A stretch of DNA of 8,985 nt from Rhodoferax sp. (GCA_020048255.1 JAIFMR010000056.1:1-8985); one strand, 5' to 3'. Counted from the stretch's first letter, positions 1 through 7,449 are shown. The notes: generated from the sequence alone by a model not told the origin. Numbers and translations are program-made.

Positions 1-2571
1 AGGGGCGTTATATCCTATATTATCAAGCACCCCCGTTGCTGAGGTTGTTCCTTGAGGAACAATACTTGCCCTTTTAACGGAAACATAATCGTTTGATAGG
101 AATACAGTTTTTGCGCTTGTACTAATGCTTGTGTTGGTACCAACTTCCTCACGCGGGATGGCATCAAGCCGGATGGACTGCGTGGGGATCGTGACCAGCA
201 TGGTCGCGGTAGTCAGGCACTCATGCTTGAGCCGTGCAAAACGGGCGGTCACTTTCTGACTCAGGCCGACAAGGTAGCTCCATACGCCGGGGGCTGCAGC
301 CAGGGCCGAGCCAAAGTAACTCAGGTGCGTGCCGCTGATGTCTGCCACGGTTGCATCGCCTGTCCACTGCCCACCCAGATCAAGCCCCCAATCGTCAGAC
401 TCGCCAAGCCAGGTGCTGGTCTGGCCGGCATGGGTTGCGGCCAGCGGGTTGGTGTAGGCGGACAAGTTGGCGCTGTACTTGGTGCCAAACATCGCGCCGT
501 CTTCTGTGACAAAGTAGCGGTTGGGGTCGGCGGGGTGCAGGCTGTATTCCTGCATTCCACTCAAAGTGGGCGCGGTCTGGTCATAGGCGCTGATCAGAAA
601 GCTGCTGTTGTCGCTGGTCACGGTGACATTGCAAGTAGCAGCCGTGGCGCTGTAGTTGCCCACGCTGTCCAGGCATTTAACGTGCAACGTCCATGTGCCT
701 ACAGGCAGTTGGTCGGTTTGCAGGCGCAGCGCGTCCACCCGGTCAATCAGGGTAGTGCTGGCCCACGGCGTGCCCACTGAGCCATAGCGCACTTCGTAGC
801 GCCAGATGTCGATGTCAATAGCGGGTGCCCAGTTGACGTAAACACGGCCGCTGGCTTCAAATGCTGTCACGCTGGGCACATCACCTGGGGTGAGTTGCTT
901 ACCCAGCGCCGGGGCGCTCTGCGTGGCCCATGCGCCCGTGCTGCCAATGCTGCTGACCGCTGCCACTTTCACGGTGTAGGTCTGTGCCTCTTGGATGGCG
1001 GGCGTGGCCCACTCTGCAAGGGCGGCACTGGTGGCATGGATCAGCGTCGATCCAATCCACAACTCAGCCCGGTAGTAGGCCAAAAAGCTGTAGCTGGCCG
1101 CTGCCCACGTCACACGCCAGCGACTGCTGTATGTGCCGTTCTGCTGCTGGAAAACTTCCTCAGTCATGACCACGCCGGTCACTGCCGGTGGCGCTGCCGG
1201 GTTGGGCAAGTTGGTATCGCCCCACGTTGGTGCGGTGGCCACGGTGTCGCAGTACACCGCTGGGTCATACTCAGCCAGGCCCAACTGGTAGCGCCCATAT
1301 TCTCCACTGATGCCGATGACGCGCATTTGCTTGGCACTCAGGCCAATGGGGTGCGTCACGGTCACGATGTCACCCACGTCCACTTCCAGCGCTTCGTCAA
1401 ACACGGCCAGCGTGCAACTCAGGTCGTTGAACAGCAGCTTGTTCAGTCGCTCGGTGGCTTCGCGCTCGGCTTGGCTGTAGCGGGTGATACCGGGCAGGCT
1501 GACTTGGCTCTCGCGCCGGGGTGTGGTGCCTGCCAGCACGCCGGGGGCATACACCACTGCTGTGCCGTCGCGCACCGGCTGGGTGCTGGTGTCGCGGTAG
1601 GTGACAGTCATCACCGTGGGCATACTTTGTGTGCCGCGCTTTTTAAGCTGGGTCAGGCTTTGGATTTGCCCTGCCGCGTGGTCAAAACTGGCCACGCTGC
1701 TGCCTGCTTTGTCGCTGACAAACTTCAGGCCAGCCGCTGTCGGTATCACCCAGCACCCGGCGTAAGTGCGCAGCGTGTCAAGCCATTTGTCAACCGCCTG
1801 AACGGTGTCCAGGCACAGGTCAAGTTGGCGGCGTTTTTCCGTGCCACCCACCAGCTCGTCACAGTCGGCGGCTACGCTGGCCACGCTGACCCAATCGACC
1901 GTTTTGCCCATGCCGTAGGTGCTGTTGGTGCAGAAGTCGGCCAAGCAATAAGCGGGGTTGTTGCTCCAGACATCAGAGGCACCTGTCCAGACCTTGCGGC
2001 CTTTGATGGTGGCCGTCAGGCGCGGGAAGCCGCTGCTGGCCCCTTGCGGCACGGTGATGACGCTGTAGCAAATGCCAGGCAGCGCGTCGGTGTAGGTCTG
2101 TGCCGGGGTCTGCGCGGCAAAGGCCGACACCAGCAGCGCATTGACGGTCTGGCCAGCGGTGCCGGTGTAGTGGGTAGCGGTCAGCGTGGCGGGCTTGTCG
2201 TCAAGGTAAAGCTGGGTGATGCTGTCAACCTCACCATGCCCCCACACCGCCAGAATGATCAGATTGCCCTGGTAGGCCAGCGCACAAGCCACCTGCGGCC
2301 CCATCGTCACGGTGCCGTAGATCACCCGCAAAGGGGCATTTTCTGCGGCAACCGAAAGCTGTTGCTCTGCTGCTGGTGTGGCGCTGTCGTTGAGGGTGTC
2401 GCGCGGGGCTACGCCAGTGGTAGACCAATTCTGATTGGGCAACAGCAACATGCCTGCGCCGGAATAAGTGCCCACGCTGGCTGCGGGGCGCGTGCCGCCA
2501 AGAAAGTCCCACACACCATCCGACAGGCCATCAGACGACGCCACGCCGCCCGTGCCAGCCCACTCTGTCAT
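1..2571 (-). CDS. Tail tip / host-specificity protein J-like (3' end outside window)
   Basis: An open frame of 857 codons runs from the ATG at 2571 off the left edge with no stop, so the C-terminus is missing. It belongs to the lambda gpJ class, the tail tip protein that contacts the host receptor. Visible parts: a Gly/Ser-rich start (residues 1-60); a segment around 80-125 with the J-type pattern LRVIYGTV and then GHGEVDSITQLYLDD; a tip-domain motif around 204-222 (NNPAYCLADFCTNSTYGMG); beta-rich hub sequence to about 445, including EVDVGDIVTVTHP near 396-408; and two fibronectin type III-like repeats at about 462-557 and 563-652. A Gly/Trp-rich segment (715-770) precedes the distal part. 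The start overlaps the stop of the gpM-like gene (ATGA), which suggests translational coupling. From about residue 810 the DNA becomes much richer in A+T, as expected for an exchanged receptor-binding end. The family call is firm; the receptor is unknown. Confidence 0.88.
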   Translation of the reverse strand, partial: MTEWAGTGGVASSDGLSDGVWDFLGGTRPAASVGTYSGAGMLLLPNQNWSTTGVAPRDTLNDSATPAAEQQLSVAAENAPLRVIYGTVTMGPQVACALAYQGNLIILAVWGHGEVDSITQLYLDDKPATLTATHYTGTAGQTVNALLVSAFAAQTPAQTYTDALPGICYSVITVPQGASSGFPRLTATIKGRKVWTGASDVWSNNPAYCLADFCTNSTYGMGKTVDWVSVASVAADCDELVGGTEKRRQLDLCLDTVQAVDKWLDTLRTYAGCWVIPTAAGLKFVSDKAGSSVASFDHAAGQIQSLTQLKKRGTQSMPTVMTVTYRDTSTQPVRDGTAVVYAPGVLAGTTPRRESQVSLPGITRYSQAEREATERLNKLLFNDLSCTLAVFDEALEVDVGDIVTVTHPIGLSAKQMRVIGISGEYGRYQLGLAEYDPAVYCDTVATAPTWGDTNLPNPAAPPAVTGVVMTEEVFQQQNGTYSSRWRVTWAAASYSFLAYYRAELWIGSTLIHATSAALAEWATPAIQEAQTYTVKVAAVSSIGSTGAWATQSAPALGKQLTPGDVPSVTAFEASGRVYVNWAPAIDIDIWRYEVRYGSVGTPWASTTLIDRVDALRLQTDQLPVGTWTLHVKCLDSVGNYSATAATCNVTVTSDNSSFLISAYDQTAPTLSGMQEYSLHPADPNRYFVTEDGAMFGTKYSANLSAYTNPLAATHAGQTSTWLGESDDWGLDLGGQWTGDATVADISGTHLSYFGSALAAAPGVWSYLVGLSQKVTARFARLKHECLTTATMLVTIPTQSIRLDAIPREEVGTNTSISTSAKTVFLSNDYVSVKRASIVPQGTTSATGVLDNIGYNAP
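45..62. repeat. 18-base inverted repeat inside the J-like gene
   Basis: TTGTTCCT and AGGAACAA form perfect 8-base arms around a 2-base centre (TG). It lies within the coding sequence, in the A+T-rich end of the visible J-like gene. The arms are short and the centre too small for a stable hairpin, so it may be chance, or a symmetric site in DNA. Confidence 0.4.
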
Positions 2572-2903
2572 GCTTGCACCATTTGGGTTGTGACCGTCCA
2601 GCGGATGCCGGGCGCAATGTCAGACTTGGGTGGCGCGGCAAACAGGCAGGTGTACGTCACACCGTCAGCCGCCCACACAAAATCAAAAGTCCCCAGCCGG
2701 TTGGCCGCGTAAAACGCCAGCAGCGTGGCACGCTCGGCGGCGGTCAGGGCTTCATGCACCACGGTAAACGCCTTTTTTGGCTCGGTGTAAAACGCCCGAA
2801 TGCGGGGCTTGCCGTTGCTGGCACGGTCTACCTGCAGGTCGTCCAACAGTGCCTCGGCACTGCTTTGCGATGGGTTGTAGGTAAAGGTGGGGTAGGTGCT
2901 CAT
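2568..2903 (-). CDS. Minor tail-tip protein, gpM-like
   Basis: This 111-residue protein sits between the gpL-like gene and the J-like gene, with ATGA overlaps at both ends (2900-2903 and 2568-2571). Its length is close to that of lambda gpM (about 109 residues). The layout matches as recalled: an N-terminal strand region, a central helix (residues about 50-68, HEALTAAERATLLAFYAANR), an aromatic FDFVW stretch near 73-77, a strand with a cysteine (TYTCLF), and a C-terminal beta strand (IRWTVTTQMVQ). In lambda, gpM joins the tip complex that caps the tape measure and starts tube growth. There is no signal peptide or membrane segment. The assignment is by architecture rather than strong identity, so a generic minor tail protein is the fallback. 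In lambda M precedes L; here it follows the L-like gene. Codons 43-44 form an in-frame A AAA AAG heptamer, described separately. Confidence 0.6.
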   Translation of the reverse strand: MSTYPTFTYNPSQSSAEALLDDLQVDRASNGKPRIRAFYTEPKKAFTVVHEALTAAERATLLAFYAANRLGTFDFVWAADGVTYTCLFAAPPKSDIAPGIRWTVTTQMVQA

Positions 2904-3406
2904 GCCCGCTCCAGAACAAAGGTTTCAGCACCCCAGACAATCTTGGTGCCTGCAGGTTGCAGGTAGTTGAATGTGGGCTTGGCTATAAACACGCGGGGGC
3001 AGTACAGCGTGGCGTTTTTCTGCGCAGCCAAGGTCAGCGTCACTTTGTCCGCGTCGATCTGTGCGCCGTCTGTAGACCCTTCAAACACCAGCACCGCATC
3101 GCTGGGTGCCCCGGCGTAGCAGGCCCACACGCTCACAGCCACGTCACTCGCGCCCTCGTTGAGCACCAGCGCACCGTAAGCGCCATCGGTGTTGCCCAGC
3201 GTCAGGCTGGCCTTGTTGCCCCCGCTGCCGTCCATCGACACGCCCGACACTTTCACATCGGCACCGCTCCAGGCTTGGCCCATGTAACTGATGTCGCCCA
3301 TCGTGGACAGGTACAGCGTGCTTGAATAGCCAAGCTGCACCAGATAGCCGGGGCGTGTGACTGACAGGCCAAGCTCTGCCAGCAGGGGCGCGGTGAGGGT
3401 CTTCAT
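2900..3406 (-). CDS. Tail-tip hub protein, gpL-like (DUF2163-type fold), short form
   Basis: A 168-residue protein whose start overlaps the tape measure stop (ATGA at 3403-3406) and whose stop overlaps the next start. The sequence resembles the N-terminal beta-barrel part of lambda gpL and DUF2163 tail proteins: an N-terminal helix, then YLVQLGYSSTLYLST (about 21-35), a turn around GQAWSGADVKVSG (43-55), a KASLTLGNTDGAYGALV block (about 65-81) comparable to PTLTVSNLYGMV in gpL, then SVWACYAG, and VLVFEGSTDGAQID (105-118). Lambda gpL is about 232 residues and carries a C-terminal cysteine cluster for an iron-sulfur site. This protein ends near WGAETFVLERA and has only two cysteines, so that metal domain is absent. 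The expected role is part of the tip hub between tube and J. I recognise the fold from pattern only, so the family name is moderately supported, while its role as a tail-tip component is well supported by position. Confidence 0.62.
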   Translation of the reverse strand: MKTLTAPLLAELGLSVTRPGYLVQLGYSSTLYLSTMGDISYMGQAWSGADVKVSGVSMDGSGGNKASLTLGNTDGAYGALVLNEGASDVAVSVWACYAGAPSDAVLVFEGSTDGAQIDADKVTLTLAAQKNATLYCPRVFIAKPTFNYLQPAGTKIVWGAETFVLERA

Positions 3407-6400
3407 GCGACAGACACCTCGGAGCCTTCTGGCGCGGTCACGGTGACGTGGCTTTCAACCACGATGGGCTGCTGCGCCTTGTCAGCGGCGGCCTGCATGG
3501 CGGCGGCACTGGTGGCCATCGCCTTGGCTACAGCAGCCTCTACCGCTGCGGCAATGGTGTCTGCCGTGCGCTGATCAGCAGCGGCTTGCAGGCCCAATGC
3601 GTCTGCCCCCTTGCTTTGCACAAACGTATCAATGGCCTCCAGTTTTGTCTCAAACTGGCTGTAGGTAGCTTTTTGCTGACCTTCGTCAAGCAGCCCCCAC
3701 GCCTTGTTGATCACGTCGATCTGGCTGGCCGCGAGCTTGGCAATCTCATTGATGTCGTTGCTGGCCAGCATCTTGTCGTTGTAGCCAGCAGCCTGCACGT
3801 CCAACATGCCGTATTTGCCTTGGTTGTCGGCCATGCCGTACTGCATGTTGTAGATGCTGTCGCTCACCGACTTGGACACGCCATCCATCAAAGACTGTGC
3901 ACTGACTGAAATTTGGGCAAACGCGCCACTCACGCCCAGCAGGGCGGCGTACATCTTTTGGCCGCTCTCAGTGGTCAAGTCCTGCGCTTCAACAATTTGC
4001 CGGAATTGCTCTCGGGTTGCGGTGGCGGCATCAAGCCCGCTGCCAAAAACAGCGGCGTTGATGTTTTTGACAGTCTGGGCGCGTTGTTCCTCTTGGGTGT
4101 AGAAGTTGGTGTAGTAGGTGCCCAGGTTATTGTTGAGCGCATCCAGCCCGCCAGACAAGCCAATGAGAGCCTGTGTGGACTCATAGCTCAGATCGGCTAG
4201 ATTCTTGAACTGCACCGGCAGCAAGCCGAGCGATTTATGAAAGGTGGACAAAGCCTGAGCCGCACCCAGCGATGCGGTGATTTGCTCTTGCGTGGCCGCG
4301 CTGGCGGTGATGCCGTCAAAAACGCCGCTCAGGTGCTCAGGCAAGTCTGAGGCTTGCAGCGCGGTCAACAGGGCGCGGCTGGTGGCCAACGCGATGTTGG
4401 CATCGTTCAACTGCATCTCACCACTGCTGTACGATGCGCCGCCCGCGTTGACGCCAATGGCAAACTGAGGGTCGGCAGACTGTTTGCCGGTATTGCCGCC
4501 AAAAGCCCACTCGGTCTCAATGGCTGCAATGCCAAGGCTTTTTGCGGTGTTGATGTAGCTGGCTGCCAAGCCGTCCACCGACTTTTGCACGGCGGGGGTC
4601 AGGCCCCACTCTCCGGTGTAGCGCGACTCAGAGGCAAGCTGGGTGCCGGTGGCGTCGTAGCCGATGGTGCCTTCGCCTGTTCCTCTGCTGCTGATTTTGT
4701 CGTTTTTAAGCAGGGAGCCAATCAGCAATGCGCCGCCAATCCACGGCACGGCGGCGGCAATGGTGCTGGCAGCGCCGCCTGCTGCACCGGCTGTGGCGGA
4801 CAAGCCAGCGGCTCCAAATGAGCCAGTTTGCGCCGCCAGCATGGCCGCTTGCGAGCCGGCGGCTATGCTGGTGGTGCCAATGGCCGCACCGTAGGCGGCG
4901 TTGCTGGCGAACAGCCCGCCCGCACCCAATATGGAACTACCGTAGTTGCTGGCGGCACTGCCAAGCAGATTTCCCGCAAAGCTGTTGGAGCCACCAAGGG
5001 CCCCACCAACAGCGCTCATGCCGCTTTGCACTACGCCCTGGATCACCGGGCGCAGCACCATCGTCTTGAACATGTTTTCCAGCGTGTCTTTGAGATTTTC
5101 CGCAAAGCCTTTGCCGCTCTCAAAGCCGCGCATCAGAGCGTCGGTGATGTCCTGCTCGATTTTCTCGCTGGCTTTTTTCCATTCGTCTGCGGCGGCGGTG
5201 GCGGCATCTGCAGCTGCGTCGCGGGCTTCACCTTGCTTGAATATGCCGATGAGGCGCTTTTGGGCGCCGATCTGGCGCGCCAGGCTGTCATAGGCTTCAG
5301 TGCCTGCCTGCAGGTTGACAAGTCGGTCTTGCAGGCGGGCCAGGGTGGTCTCTTCGATGGCGCTGCGCAGTTTGCCGTGGTTGTCGAATTCTTCCTGGGC
5401 GGCGCGCACGGCGGCCTCGGCGGCGTTGGCGTCTTCAATGTTTTTGAGGCGCATGGCGGCCATGTAGCTGTCGATGTCGGCGTATTCCTTGTTGCGGGCA
5501 TCGGCAGCGGCTTGGGCTTGCTTTTGGTAGCTTTGGGTGAGTTTGTCCAGCGCGGCCTGGGCAGCTTTGGCGGCGGCGGCGTTGGTGGTGGTGGCTGTGG
5601 TGTGCGCCACGATGGCGGCGGCGGTGTCGGTGCTTTGGCGGGCCAGTCGGGCGCTGGCCTGGGCGTTGACCTGGGTGGCGTTGGCGGCATTCTGGCGGGC
5701 CAGCAGGATGGCTGCGGTGGTGCTGTCTACCTCTTTGCGGGCGGCGGCGGCGTCTTCGCGCATGGCTTTGCCAATGGCAGCGGCGCCGCTCAGGTTGCCT
5801 TGCAGCAGCTGGGCCGCTTGCGCGGCCAGGCCGCCAATTTCTGTGCCGATGCCGGTGACCACGTATTTGACGTTGGCAGCCAGTACCGCCACGGTTTCAA
5901 ACACAATGGCCAGACCCTCTTGCGCAGTGGATAGCGCACCGGTGCTGCTGGCACTGGTCTGCGTGGCGCTGTCCAGGCTTTTCAGGATGGTGATGGCGTC
6001 TGAGATAGCGCCATTGGCCAGAGTAACGCTGTCAGCCATCAGGCCCCCGGCGTTGTTTTGGCTGATGGTCAAAAACAGCGCGCCCCAGTTGTCGGCCAGG
6101 TTGCTGATGGCGCCGTCGAGCGTTTTGGCGCGCTCCACCATGGCCCCGGCAAATTCGATGTTGCCAATGTCTTGCAGGTATTTAGTGATGCCGGCGGCGC
6201 TGTTGCCCACCGTGGTTGTGATGCCTTGGAACGTGAGGCTGACCTGGTCGCCACTGGTTTTGGCCTTGATGCCAAATTCTTTGAGGCGTTCAAACTCGCC
6301 GGTGCTGGCATCGGCCACGGCCTCGACCATCTGGTTCAGGCTCTTGCCCATGGCGCTGGCGGTGTTGCCGTAGCTGGTGAGCGCGCCTTGGGTGGCGTCC

Positions 6401-6726
6401 AGCCCAAGGGCTTTCATCTTGACAAAGGCGCCGGTGACTTCGTTGAGCTGAAACGGTGTGGTGCTGGCAAACTGCTTGATCCAGGCAAATTCTTTGGCGG
6501 CGGCGCCGCTGCTACCGGTGACGGTGATCAGGCTGCTGTTGAGCACGTCAAACTGGCGCTGCACGTCGACCAGCTTGGTGGCAAATTGCATGGCGCTGAA
6601 GCCGCCCGTAATGCCTGCAATGGTTTTGGCTACGGTGGCGGCACCACCGGCTACTTTTTGCAGGCCCGCCTCGACCTGCTGGCCGCCTTCCAGGCTGAGT
6701 TTGATGCCAACTTCTTTGAGTGCCAT
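3403..6726 (-). CDS. Tail tape measure protein (lambda gpH-like)
   Basis: At 1107 residues this is by far the longest complete gene, in the standard position after the tail chaperone genes. It sets tail length and fills the tube lumen before being released during DNA ejection. Residues about 50-230 match the conserved tape measure N-terminal domain: VDVQRQFDVLNSSL, then FASTTPFQLNEVTGAFVKMKALGLD, and further on LDGAISNLADNWGALF. A hydrophobic stretch follows near 270-310. Residues about 320-520 are Ala/Gln/Glu/Lys-rich and probably helical coiled coil. Residues about 525-575 (TDALMRGFESGKGFAENL, then MFKTMVLRPVIQGVV) look like the lambda-family tape measure C-terminal domain. Gly/Ala-rich segments and a short hydrophobic span near 655-672 (VPWIGGALLIGSLL) may cross the host membrane during ejection. 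The ATG at 6726 is 19 bases past the DUF1799 stop; only a weak AGG precedes it. At about 0.15 nm per residue a tail near 165 nm is predicted, less if the C-terminus is trimmed as in lambda. Confidence 0.95.
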   Translation of the reverse strand: MALKEVGIKLSLEGGQQVEAGLQKVAGGAATVAKTIAGITGGFSAMQFATKLVDVQRQFDVLNSSLITVTGSSGAAAKEFAWIKQFASTTPFQLNEVTGAFVKMKALGLDATQGALTSYGNTASAMGKSLNQMVEAVADASTGEFERLKEFGIKAKTSGDQVSLTFQGITTTVGNSAAGITKYLQDIGNIEFAGAMVERAKTLDGAISNLADNWGALFLTISQNNAGGLMADSVTLANGAISDAITILKSLDSATQTSASSTGALSTAQEGLAIVFETVAVLAANVKYVVTGIGTEIGGLAAQAAQLLQGNLSGAAAIGKAMREDAAAARKEVDSTTAAILLARQNAANATQVNAQASARLARQSTDTAAAIVAHTTATTTNAAAAKAAQAALDKLTQSYQKQAQAAADARNKEYADIDSYMAAMRLKNIEDANAAEAAVRAAQEEFDNHGKLRSAIEETTLARLQDRLVNLQAGTEAYDSLARQIGAQKRLIGIFKQGEARDAAADAATAAADEWKKASEKIEQDITDALMRGFESGKGFAENLKDTLENMFKTMVLRPVIQGVVQSGMSAVGGALGGSNSFAGNLLGSAASNYGSSILGAGGLFASNAAYGAAIGTTSIAAGSQAAMLAAQTGSFGAAGLSATAGAAGGAASTIAAAVPWIGGALLIGSLLKNDKISSRGTGEGTIGYDATGTQLASESRYTGEWGLTPAVQKSVDGLAASYINTAKSLGIAAIETEWAFGGNTGKQSADPQFAIGVNAGGASYSSGEMQLNDANIALATSRALLTALQASDLPEHLSGVFDGITASAATQEQITASLGAAQALSTFHKSLGLLPVQFKNLADLSYESTQALIGLSGGLDALNNNLGTYYTNFYTQEEQRAQTVKNINAAVFGSGLDAATATREQFRQIVEAQDLTTESGQKMYAALLGVSGAFAQISVSAQSLMDGVSKSVSDSIYNMQYGMADNQGKYGMLDVQAAGYNDKMLASNDINEIAKLAASQIDVINKAWGLLDEGQQKATYSQFETKLEAIDTFVQSKGADALGLQAAADQRTADTIAAAVEAAVAKAMATSAAAMQAAADKAQQPIVVESHVTVTAPEGSEVSVA

Positions 6727-6745
6727 GGTGGGTGCTGCCTGGTGG

Positions 6746-7024
6746 TTATGTTTTGGTTTTTCGCTGGTCTGCCCAGACCTCTAAGGTGGCGGCTTCTGCA
6801 GCCTGAATGCCTGCAAAGACTTCGCGCAGATCTGCCGCGCTGAGGTCTTGCATGGCCAGGTAGGCTTGCACGCCGGCATAGTCCAGCCCGGTGGCGCCAC
6901 CGGCGCCCACGCGCCACTGGGTGCGCACGCCATGCCAGTGTTGCCACGTGGCCAGGTTGCACGGCCAGAGGTAGGTGAGCTGCAGGCCGCCAGCGGCGCT
7001 GGCCACATCCGCCAGCGGTGACAT
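6746..7024 (-). CDS. DUF1799 protein, predicted T part of a G/GT-type tail chaperone fusion
   Basis: From the ATG at 7024 the frame codes 92 residues that fit DUF1799, a family known from phage tail operons next to the tape measure gene. Diagnostic residues are LWPCNLATWQHWHG (about 18-31), TQWRVGAGGATGLDY (about 35-49) and the following helix with AEAATLEVW. The frame is also open upstream of this ATG: 30 more codons run back without a stop to base 7114, the last base of the slippery heptamer of the preceding gene, and most of those codons end in G or C, which suggests they are translated. The main product is therefore probably a -1 frameshift fusion to the chaperone (112+30+92 = 234 residues), in the place lambda uses gpGT. 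Independent initiation at 7024 is possible, since a GGGG run lies about 8 bases before the ATG. In lambda the T part binds tube subunits while G coats the tape measure; that role here is inferred. Confidence 0.82.
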   Translation of the reverse strand: MSPLADVASAAGGLQLTYLWPCNLATWQHWHGVRTQWRVGAGGATGLDYAGVQAYLAMQDLSAADLREVFAGIQAAEAATLEVWADQRKTKT

Positions 7025-7093
7025 GAAGCTGCCCCGTGCGCGGTCTGGTATTTGGGCGCTGGGCTGGTCGTCATGGCTGGTGGCGGCGGCTAC

Positions 7094-7105
7094 GTCGCGG
7101 GCGAC
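7094..7105 (-). other. Possible stimulatory hairpin downstream of the slippery site
   Basis: The minus-strand sequence GTCGCCCGCGAC can fold into a 4-bp stem (GTCG/CGAC) with a CCCG loop, 8 bases after the slippery heptamer. That spacing suits stimulation of -1 frameshifting, but the stem is short and such a stem can occur by chance in DNA this rich in G+C. Confidence 0.35.
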
Positions 7106-7110
7106 CTGGG

Positions 7111-7449
7111 CTAGTTTTTTGCTTTGGCCGCAATCTCGCCAAAATAGGCTGAATAAGCCAGCAAGCCAAGGCCAGGGATCTTGAACAGCTGCTCAAGCGC
7201 CTCGGGGCTGTAGGGCACTTTGTGGCCATCGGCATCTAGCACGCCAGACCAGTCATCGGTGTACTCCGCAAAAAAGTCGGCAAAGCTGCGGTTTTGGTCG
7301 CCGGTTTCGGTGGCTTGTTTGGCGGTGTCAATGTCAAGGCGGCGGCAGACCAGCTTGAAGTCAAACGGTTCTTTGATGCCTGCCTCGTTGGTGAGCGTGC
7401 CCTGCACGCGCACGCCCACTTTGTCTGACAAAACGATTTTGATGGCCAT
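7111..7449 (-). CDS. Tail assembly chaperone, gpG-like
   Basis: A 112-residue acidic protein (MAIKIVLSDKVGVRVQGTL at the start, many Asp/Glu through the middle, and an alanine/lysine-rich end). The gene lies between the tail tube gene and the tape measure gene, the position of gpG-type chaperones that keep the tape measure soluble and recruit tube protein. I chose the ATG at 7449 because the frame upstream of it is arginine-rich, overlaps the tube gene and looks like non-coding read-through; 17 bases separate it from the tube stop. A weak AGGG lies about 12 bases before the start. The last three codons are GCA AAA AAC followed by TAG, which makes a perfect A AAA AAC slippery site for a -1 shift into the DUF1799 frame. 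I do not recognise a named domain with certainty; the function rests on position, size and the frameshift signal. Confidence 0.8.
   Translation of the reverse strand: MAIKIVLSDKVGVRVQGTLTNEAGIKEPFDFKLVCRRLDIDTAKQATETGDQNRSFADFFAEYTDDWSGVLDADGHKVPYSPEALEQLFKIPGLGLLAYSAYFGEIAAKAKN
7114..7120 (-). promoter_or_regulatory. Programmed -1 ribosomal frameshift site A AAA AAC
   Basis: On the minus strand bases 7120 to 7114 read AAAAAAC, split by the zero frame as A AAA AAC, which is the exact X XXY YYZ form of a bacterial -1 slippery heptamer. The UAG stop of the chaperone gene follows at once (7113-7111). After a -1 slip the next codon is CTA at 7114-7112 and the frame stays open through DUF1799 to the stop at 6746. 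The distance from 7114 to the DUF1799 ATG at 7024 is 90 bases, so the frames agree. Eight bases downstream, bases 7105-7094 (GTCG CCCG CGAC) can form a small 4-bp GC-rich hairpin, a possible stimulator. A longer-range GGTCG/CGACC pairing is also possible. The site is seen directly; its use is inferred by analogy with lambda G/GT. Confidence 0.85.

Noticed and set aside
223..780. 185-codon plus-strand open frame
   Set aside because: Antisense to the fibronectin-like and distal parts of the J-like gene; no recognisable protein features.
895..2712. 605-codon open frame on the plus strand
   Set aside because: It lies antisense to the J-like and gpM-like genes, its translation is rich in Arg/His/Gly/Cys without domain sense, and the minus-strand frame has clear phage tail motifs. 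Long antisense frames are common in G+C-rich coding DNA.
5173..5178. Run of six A residues on the minus strand in the tape measure gene as a possible slippery site
   Set aside because: The zero frame reads TGG AAA AAA GCC, so the heptamer A AAA AAG is out of the required phase for a tandem -1 slip.
5133..5690. 185-codon proline-rich frame on the minus strand inside the tape measure gene
   Set aside because: A frame-shifted copy of the Ala-rich coiled-coil codons read as proline; no independent start signal and no conserved pattern.
4828..5934. 368-codon open frame on the plus strand with Gly-rich repeats
   Set aside because: Antisense shadow of the alanine-rich coiled-coil part of the tape measure gene; the glycine runs are the complement of GCC/GCG alanine codons.
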